NCBI GenBank assembly: GCA_043822385.1
Contig: JBDRBT010000014.1
Span: 1-64,000 of the forward strand
Reading direction: 5' to 3'
Source of the DNA: JABWCK01 sp043822385
GTDB taxonomy: Archaea > Micrarchaeota > Micrarchaeia > Norongarragalinales > Norongarragalinaceae
Length of the DNA: 64,000 nucleotides
Shown here: positions 59,102-64,000 of the stretch, in pieces
Layout of the letters: each line of letters opens with the position of its first letter
Position numbering within the stretch: position 1 is the stretch's first letter
The notes under the pieces: model-generated
What the model was told of the DNA's origin: nothing
The model's database searches: none
Seen by the model: the letters and a program-made list of their open reading frames with translations, nothing else
Translations under genes and position numbers: made by a program

Positions 59102-59371
59102 TTATTCGCCGCTGCCAGTTAATTCTTGAGCTACTTGTTGTTCTCCTTGCTGGCCAACTGGAATCTCAATGAAACGAACTTGCTCGCCTTCACCAGTGTA
59201 AATAATGCGAATTACGCCTGAAACCATTTTAGACGCGTTTAACGTATCCATGAATTCCAGCGTAGTATCTTCTTTCACACCTAAAGCGCCCTCGAATACA
59301 GCGTCAACTGGCTTGAAACCAGATTTTTGCAGCAAATCAATCATTTTCATTACTTCATCCTTAATCTTCAT
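59102..59371 (-). CDS. Small hypothetical protein with an N-terminal helix and C-terminal acidic strand
   Basis: An 89-residue protein from ATG 59371 behind GGTGATG. A helical beginning (KDEVMKMIDLLQKSGFKPVDAVFEGALG) is followed by a helix and beta strands ending in acidic/Gln residues. It has no membrane segment. It is convergent with DUF63, 1 bp away. No family recognised. Confidence 0.5.
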   Translation of the reverse strand: MKIKDEVMKMIDLLQKSGFKPVDAVFEGALGVKEDTTLEFMDTLNASKMVSGVIRIIYTGEGEQVRFIEIPVGQQGEQQVAQELTGSGE

Positions 59372-59455
59372 TTAAACATCACCAGTGCAAAGCATTAAAC
59401 AACAAGCGTTTTTTAGGGTTTTTGTCCGGGTTGTTGCTTTCTTCGACTTAAGGCT

Positions 59456-59638
59456 TCACTCAAAATCGCGCACTAAAGAATAATATTCATTCTGCTTTCC
59501 TTTAAATGCTACTTTAATAACAAAATGCCTATCCGTTTCTTGAGAGTGCTCAGCTAAAGGAAAATAATACCGTGGATTAAACCCCAAATGTTTTGTGAGG
59601 AGTGAAGTAATCTTTCGTTCAGTTAAATTCAAAGCCAT
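59456..59638 (-). CDS. Small hypothetical protein (60 residues)
   Basis: A short soluble protein (ALNLTERKITSLLTKHLGF, then a strand-rich tail with YYFPLAEH and FVIKVAFKGK). Its ATG is 1 bp from the stop of the 59640-60065 gene, so the two are coupled. Not recognised; it may be a partner of that gene. Confidence 0.45.
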   Translation of the reverse strand: MALNLTERKITSLLTKHLGFNPRYYFPLAEHSQETDRHFVIKVAFKGKQNEYYSLVRDFE

Positions 59639-59639
59639 A

Positions 59640-60065
59640 TTAAGTCCTCATTCTGCCAGTACCAAACTTTTCCTTCAAAATAGAATACAAGGGGGAATGC
59701 TCAAAAACAGTCAAGCTAACCTCCACTAATCGCTTGTTTTTAGTTACGCTCGCTAGAACTTTATCTTTGTCTAATAACTCCCAAAAATGCGGGTTTGCGG
59801 GCCTAGCTACAAAACCGTTTTTTTTAACTGAGGAAAACAAAACAGCATTTTTTTCTTCACTATCACCCCTTTCACCAAGAGGCATTAACAAAAAAACGTA
59901 CTTGGCCGGCTCACCAGGAGAATTTCGAGTAAAATGCTTTATTCCGGGCAGAGGCACTGCATGCGTTTCCAAATCAAGACCCAAATGTTGTTTTATTAAC
60001 TGCTTAAGTTCCCTAGAGTTTCCAGTATGAGAATACGCTCTAAAGACTTTAACCAAGTTAAACAC
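59640..60065 (-). CDS. Hypothetical 141-residue protein
   Basis: A protein of alternating strands and helices with no membrane segment. KYVFLLMPLGERGDSEEKN (about 55-73) and LVEVSLTVFEHSPLYSILKEKFGTGRM (about 113-139) are the most ordered parts. ATG 60065 is preceded by an AT-rich promoter-like run. It starts a small two-gene operon. I do not recognise the family. Confidence 0.5.
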   Translation of the reverse strand: MFNLVKVFRAYSHTGNSRELKQLIKQHLGLDLETHAVPLPGIKHFTRNSPGEPAKYVFLLMPLGERGDSEEKNAVLFSSVKKNGFVARPANPHFWELLDKDKVLASVTKNKRLVEVSLTVFEHSPLYSILKEKFGTGRMRT

Positions 60066-60189
60066 CCAAAAAAACAGTAAAAACTGTTTTTATTAACGTA
60101 ATTATAAGACGAAAAAGGTTATTAATCTAGAATATGCTTTTATTAATAAAGTAAAACTTTGTGTTTAATGAGAGTGGAGTTGGTTTTCA

Positions 60190-60483
60190 ATGGTTAAATA
60201 CGCTATAGCAAAACAATTAGCCGGAAAGAGAGTAATTACTACTGACGGGGAAGAACTCGGCAGAGTTATTGACTTGTATTTCAATGAAGTAAACGGCAAG
60301 CTAGAAAGCGTGTTAATTGAACCAAACCCTGATTCAGGCTGGGCAGCTAAAACAAAGCAAGCAGGTGGCGGATTCTTGACGGTACCGTACTCGTCAGTAC
60401 TGGATGTTAAAGACGTAATGGTAGTAGACAGACGCGGATTGTCTTCAGACGCAATGCTTCAAGACCACGGCGGATTACTCTAA
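60190..60483 (+). CDS. PRC-barrel domain protein
   Basis: A 97-residue protein. AKQLAGKRVITTDGEELGRVIDLYFNEVNGKLESVLIEPN (about 7-46) is the PRC-barrel pattern, with the GxxLG[RK]V turn, and VPYSSVLDVKDVMVVDRRG closes it. PRC-barrel proteins in archaea appear with division or RNA-processing factors (RimM, CdvA families), and stand-alone members are common but of unknown role. It overlaps the convergent rqcH gene by 9 bp. Confidence 0.85.
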   Translation: MVKYAIAKQLAGKRVITTDGEELGRVIDLYFNEVNGKLESVLIEPNPDSGWAAKTKQAGGGFLTVPYSSVLDVKDVMVVDRRGLSSDAMLQDHGGLL

Positions 60484-61554
60484 AGTTAAATAAACTGAAG
60501 CGTGGTCCTTGACTTCAATAAACAATTTCTTTTTCGCTAGCAAAGCATTCAACTTTGCTTCGATTTCTTGATTCTTTAAGCCCTTAGCTTGCATTGAACG
60601 CAATTCCTCAAACAATTTTTCTACAAACAAACAATTCTCAAAAACCCAGTTTCCAGCTTTCTTGAGTTCAACGCGTTGTTCATCAAACTCTTGCAGTAAA
60701 GCCAGCTGGCTAGTTAATTGTGCTTCCACCTTTTCAACGCCCTTATTTTTAGGAGTTTCATGAACGTAATTAAAGTAATACTCGTCCAGAGCTTCAGAAA
60801 AAGAATCAAATTGTTTTTCGGTTACGCCTCTATATTTCTCTAGTTTAGTGAAGGAAAAGGCCACCGGTTTTTCGTCCGCGTAATAAACGCGGGGCGCTCT
60901 TTCAGAAACTAGTTTTTTTACTTCCTTGATTACTTTAGAAAAATCAACCGCACTAGCTTCATCATCCAGAGAAAAACCAGCTCTGACAACTGCTTCCTCT
61001 AAGTAAAAAGGCGCTAAGTTAAATTTTTTTGACAAGAAAGAAACAATTTTTCCTTGCACTTCGTTCGAATCAGGAGTAATTAAAGAAAAAACGCTTTGTT
61101 TTTCTTGCGGAGGCAAGACGTACTTTAAACCCCGTTTTAAAGAACGAACAGAATAATGCGCCCTAGTTAATACTTGCAGGATAGTGTAAACAGCATCACA
61201 CAAAATCACGTTCCCTTTACCGAACAATTCTAAAACCAGAATAAATGATTCTTTTTTATCTAGTTCGAAAACTATAACGCGGTCTTCATTCAATTGCTTA
61301 ATTGCACGCACGCGAGCATTCTCAAGCAACGAACGCATTCTCGCAACAAGCGGGTCTTTTTCAATTGTTTCTTCAACAAACTTAGTTAAGTTAGCCCTCA
61401 CACCTAATTCAACTAACAAGAAAACGCTTCCTTTAGTTTTCGAGTTGAATTTAAAGCGGTAAACGCCTTCGCTAACTAAGTACGGCCGAACTAAAAAACT
61501 GCCTTCCAATAAAGCTAGTTCTTCAGTTAAAACAGCGTAATCAATTGAACTCAT
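60475..61554 (-). CDS. RqcH/NEMF-like protein lacking the NFACT-R domain
   Basis: I start at ATG 61554, giving a 359-residue protein that begins MSSIDYAVLTEEL, the usual RqcH start. It has the NFACT-N domain (about 1-175: GVYRFKFNSK, RMRSLLENARVRAIKQLNEDRVIVFEL, FGKGNVILCD, YVLPP), an HhH-type middle (about 195-260) and a coiled coil (about 275-355). Full-length archaeal RqcH is near 600-650 residues and ends with NFACT-R/DUF814; here a stop follows the coiled coil. RqcH adds C-terminal tails on stalled ribosomes. Whether the missing domain is encoded elsewhere is not visible. Confidence 0.8.
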   Translation of the reverse strand: MSSIDYAVLTEELALLEGSFLVRPYLVSEGVYRFKFNSKTKGSVFLLVELGVRANLTKFVEETIEKDPLVARMRSLLENARVRAIKQLNEDRVIVFELDKKESFILVLELFGKGNVILCDAVYTILQVLTRAHYSVRSLKRGLKYVLPPQEKQSVFSLITPDSNEVQGKIVSFLSKKFNLAPFYLEEAVVRAGFSLDDEASAVDFSKVIKEVKKLVSERAPRVYYADEKPVAFSFTKLEKYRGVTEKQFDSFSEALDEYYFNYVHETPKNKGVEKVEAQLTSQLALLQEFDEQRVELKKAGNWVFENCLFVEKLFEELRSMQAKGLKNQEIEAKLNALLAKKKLFIEVKDHASVYLTLE

Positions 61555-61643
61555 TTTCTGCATGATAAGAAATAGCGAAAACAAAATTAAAAGCACTAGC
61601 GTTGAAAATAAATAAAACAAAACCCTTAAAATAACTAGGGTTC

Positions 61644-61659
61644 ATATCGTATTCGATAT
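61644..61659. promoter_or_regulatory. Palindrome ATATCG-TATT-CGATAT before the PadR gene
   Basis: A perfect 16-bp inverted repeat, with a further CGATA half-site at about 61670-61674. It lies 20 bp before the ATG and overlaps a TATA-like element (ATATAAAT at 61656-61663). It is a likely PadR autoregulatory operator. Confidence 0.5.
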
Positions 61660-61678
61660 AAATCGGGTCCGATACTAA

Positions 61679-62149
61679 ATGCCTAAAATAGAAATAAAGG
61701 GATTACTGCGAATATTCATACTTACTTCTTTGTCTAAAAAAGAAAAAACCGGCAAGGAACTAGCAGACCAAATACACACAATATCCAAAGACTGGCGACC
61801 AAGCTGTGGAACGATATACCCGTTGCTGCAAGGCTTGAAAAAAAACAAGCTAGTTAAACCCAAAAAAACCAGTAAAAGAGGAGAAATAACTTACGAAATA
61901 ACTAGAAAAGGCAAGGAAACAATAAAAACGCAGAAAACGAAATTATTAAACTCGTTCGGGGAAGCAATTAAAAAAACATTCCCGCTATTAATGATGGTTT
62001 TTCACGATTGCACTGAAGAAGAAGCTAAGGAAATAAGCAGGGAATACGAAGAATTTCTCGAAATACGTGAAAAAATATTTATTTTACCTCCAGAAAGACG
62101 AAAGGCAATAATAAAAAGTTTTCTTAAAAAAATGAAGGAAATAAAATGA
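61679..62149 (+). CDS. PadR-family transcriptional regulator
   Basis: A 156-residue winged-helix protein. The PadR pattern is clear: LLRIFILTSLSKKEKTGKELADQI (about 9-32), SCGTIYPLLQGLKKNKLV (about 42-59), then the wing KRGEITYEITRKGKETI (about 66-82), with a helical C-terminal domain for dimerisation. It is the first gene of an operon whose transporter overlaps it by 4 bp; repressor of this transporter operon is the likely role, with an inducer unknown. Confidence 0.85.
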   Translation: MPKIEIKGLLRIFILTSLSKKEKTGKELADQIHTISKDWRPSCGTIYPLLQGLKKNKLVKPKKTSKRGEITYEITRKGKETIKTQKTKLLNSFGEAIKKTFPLLMMVFHDCTEEEAKEISREYEEFLEIREKIFILPPERRKAIIKSFLKKMKEIK

Positions 62150-62838
62150 AAAATGAAGTAATTATTGAGTTAGAAAACGTGGAAAAAACGTACTTAATGG
62201 GAATCGTGCCAGTTCACGCTTTAGGGGGAGTTAATTTAAAAATAAGGAAAGGCGAGTTCGTAGCAATAATGGGGCCGTCAGGCAGCGGTAAAAGCACGTT
62301 AATGAACATGGTTGGCAGTTTAGACTTGCCTACGAAAGGCAAAGTCCTCCTAGATGGACAAGATATTTCTAAATTCAGTGAAAGCCATTTAGCGCAAATA
62401 CGTGGAAAAAAAATAGGATTCATTTTCCAGCAATTCAACTTAGTTCCTTCATTAAGCGCTATGGAAAACGCGGAATTACCCTTGATTTTTCACCACTTGC
62501 CTGAACAAAAAAGGCGCGAGCGATTAATGAAGATATTCACTCAAGTCAACATGGAAGACAGAATATTTCACAAGCCGCGTGAATTATCAGGGGGAGAACA
62601 ACAAAGAGTAGCTATAGTACGGGCTTTAGCAGTAGACCCTGAAGTAGTTCTGGCAGACGAACCTACTGGTAATTTGGATTCTAAAACAGGGAAGGAATTA
62701 ATGGTGTTGTTAAAAGACTTAAACAAGAAAGGCAAGACAATCATAATGGTTACGCACGATGAAGAAATCGGCAAGCAAGCGCAAAGAATAGTGCGCATAA
62801 GAGATGGTTTATTAGAAAAGGAGGTTTCGAAAAAATGA
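62146..62838 (+). CDS. ABC transporter ATP-binding protein, MacB/LolD type
   Basis: A 230-residue ATPase. Walker A is GPSGSGKST (about 42-50), the Q-loop is FIFQQFNL, the signature is LSGGEQQRVAIVRAL (about 146-160), Walker B is VVLADEPTGNLD (about 166-177), and the H-loop is VTHDEE. The MacB/LolD branch drives FtsX-like permeases that export lipoproteins, peptides or antibiotics. The ATG overlaps the PadR stop. The permease is probably beyond the window end, after the surface gene. Confidence 0.93.
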   Translation: MKNEVIIELENVEKTYLMGIVPVHALGGVNLKIRKGEFVAIMGPSGSGKSTLMNMVGSLDLPTKGKVLLDGQDISKFSESHLAQIRGKKIGFIFQQFNLVPSLSAMENAELPLIFHHLPEQKRRERLMKIFTQVNMEDRIFHKPRELSGGEQQRVAIVRALAVDPEVVLADEPTGNLDSKTGKELMVLLKDLNKKGKTIIMVTHDEEIGKQAQRIVRIRDGLLEKEVSKK

Positions 62839-64000
62839 TGAAAAAATTGTTTTTACTATTAGTCTTAGTAACTATGGTGCAAGCAGCTGAAACCGCGTTA
62901 GGCGGCACGCTTACAATAAGCCAACTGCAATACACGCCTTACCCTGCAGAACCAGGGCAGTACATAGATGTGTGGATTAACGTTCAAACCTCTAGCTACA
63001 TTGATAAGGTCGAATGCAAATTAATTCCTCAATACCCGTTTTCTCTAGACGCTAGTGAAAACGCTCAAAGAACAATAGGCACGCTAGGCCCGGGGCAAGG
63101 ATTTGTTTTAAAATACAAGATTAGAGTGGATTCAGCAGCAATTAATGGAAACAACGACTTGCCAATAAGCTGTAGATCAGAAGGAAGAGATTGGATTACT
63201 GCAAAAACAGTTATTGCAATTCAAGGAAAAGCAGCGAGCTTGGAAATATCGGAAGTAGAATTAAACCCGAAGTGGATTGCACCCGGCTCTACAGGCATAG
63301 TAAGAATTAGTTTAAAAAACACAGCTAATTCAGCAGTTCGAAACGTAAACGTAAAACTATCTTTAACAGACACGCCTTTCACACCAATAAGCGGTGGAAT
63401 CGAAAAAAATCTTGACGTTATTCTCGGTGAAGAAACTAAAACCATTGAATATCAATTAGCGCCATTAGCAACAGCTGAATCAAAATCCTATCGAATACCA
63501 CTCGCACTAACTTATCAAGACGAGTTAGGAAATAGTTATTCAAGCAGTGAAACTATTGGAATAATTGTTGGGGAAACACCTAGTTTGCTAGTTGAAGTAA
63601 GCCAAAGCGATATAGTGCAAGCATTCACGTCCGGAACAGTTGAATTTAAAATAATCAACAACGGCTTAAGTGACGTAAAATTCTTGAATGTGGCAGCTGA
63701 AAACGGACTCAACCACGAAATCGCGGACACTGCCCCTAAATACATTGGGACCCTAGCTGGAGATGACTCTGAAACAATTGAATACCAAATTTACGTTGGT
63801 GACGCGCAAGGAAAGATCGAGGTTCCACTCAAACTAACTTACCGTGACTCAAACAATCAAGAATACACTCAAACAATAAGCGCTGAACTACGCATTTACT
63901 CAAGCGAGGAACTAACAAAATTTGGGTTAGTTAAAGATGCAGGAATCAACTGGCTATTAATCGGCGGAATAGTAATCGCGGGTTACTTAGCGTACACGTA
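62835..64000 (+). CDS. COG1361-type surface protein of the transporter operon (3' end off window)
   Basis: Starts at ATG 62835 within the ABC stop (ATGA); it runs to the window end with no stop, so about 388 residues are visible. A signal peptide (about 1-15: LFLLLVLVTMVQA) precedes repeated CARDB/NEW3-like beta sandwiches with the KNTANSAVRNVNVKLS and IINNGLSDVKFLNV patterns. A hydrophobic segment starts near the end (about residue 372, WLLIGGIVIAGYLA). Genes of this kind next to MacB-type ATPases in archaea often form an export system with the FtsX permease. It may bind the exported substrate. Confidence 0.8.
   Translation, partial: MMKKLFLLLVLVTMVQAAETALGGTLTISQLQYTPYPAEPGQYIDVWINVQTSSYIDKVECKLIPQYPFSLDASENAQRTIGTLGPGQGFVLKYKIRVDSAAINGNNDLPISCRSEGRDWITAKTVIAIQGKAASLEISEVELNPKWIAPGSTGIVRISLKNTANSAVRNVNVKLSLTDTPFTPISGGIEKNLDVILGEETKTIEYQLAPLATAESKSYRIPLALTYQDELGNSYSSSETIGIIVGETPSLLVEVSQSDIVQAFTSGTVEFKIINNGLSDVKFLNVAAENGLNHEIADTAPKYIGTLAGDDSETIEYQIYVGDAQGKIEVPLKLTYRDSNNQEYTQTISAELRIYSSEELTKFGLVKDAGINWLLIGGIVIAGYLAYT

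Noticed and set aside
1..64000. CRISPR arrays, insertion sequences, transposases, integrase or att sites
   Set aside because: No spaced direct-repeat array, terminal inverted repeat pair or transposase-like frame was seen anywhere in the window.

Overview
This window is archaeal chromosome. It encodes archaeal or eukaryote-type information-processing proteins (TFB, a TBP-fold protein, RpoF, histone, Gar1, eS8, eS28, eL24, eL21, eS1, L7Ae), an archaeal RNase HII, Trm1 and Trm5, and a tRNA-Trp with an archaeal-type intron. Many start sites have a TATA-like box about 25-30 nt upstream. The dense, often overlapping genes, the many small proteins and the mix of archaeal and bacterial-type enzymes suggest a DPANN-like lineage (Diapherotrites or Micrarchaeota are possibilities). 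That placement is inference, because no rRNA large enough for phylogeny is present.

Layout. 1-2.5 kb: minus-strand operon of two related membrane proteins, a small membrane protein and a PEP-swivel enzyme, divergent from a TrmB regulator with palindromes between them. 3.3-5.2 kb: a large unrecognised protein. 5.26-5.43 kb: intron-containing tRNA-Trp. 5.5-13.5 kb: rnhB, eS8-gar1-tfb, a lytic-transglycosylase-like protein, trm1, a DHH phosphoesterase. 13.5-17.6 kb: surface lipoprotein, surface protein, glycosyltransferase and histone in one minus-strand run. 17.8-21.5 kb: a split Hef (helicase plus ERCC4 nuclease), a SpoIIE-type phosphatase, scpB. 21.6-42.8 kb: a nearly complete isoprenoid region (GGPP synthase, DUF35, thiolase, HMG-CoA synthase, class II HMG-CoA reductase, two proteins of the mevalonate-diphosphate-decarboxylase family, a 2-phosphoglycerate-kinase-like P-loop kinase, isopentenyl phosphate kinase, type 2 IPP isomerase), interleaved with three HAD hydrolases and flanked by threonine-to-glycine catabolism genes and a RelBE-type pair. 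42.8-49.4 kb: GluRS, ribosomal proteins, ValRS. 49.4-54.1 kb: cell-surface proteins around a second TrmB regulator. 54.1-58.3 kb: eL21-rpoF-DUF655-ksgA, the short TBP, 5S rRNA, trm5. 58.3-64 kb: DUF63, small unknowns, a PRC-barrel protein, a short RqcH/NEMF protein, and a PadR-ABC transporter-surface protein operon cut by the window end.

The most interesting reading is functional. No mevalonate-5-kinase or phosphomevalonate kinase is seen. The cluster instead matches the Thermoplasma-type route: mevalonate to 3-phosphomevalonate to 3,5-bisphosphomevalonate to isopentenyl phosphate to IPP. One decarboxylase-family protein has Thr where decarboxylases have the catalytic Asp, and the other keeps Asp. 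Three HAD proteins are translationally coupled into the same transcript. A second highlight is a TATA-binding protein with only one of the usual two repeats, followed directly by the 5S rRNA gene, so the missing half has not been lost to a nearby frameshift. Others are a tRNA-Trp intron with box C/D features whose D' guide would target C34 of its own anticodon, and an RqcH homologue without the NFACT-R domain.
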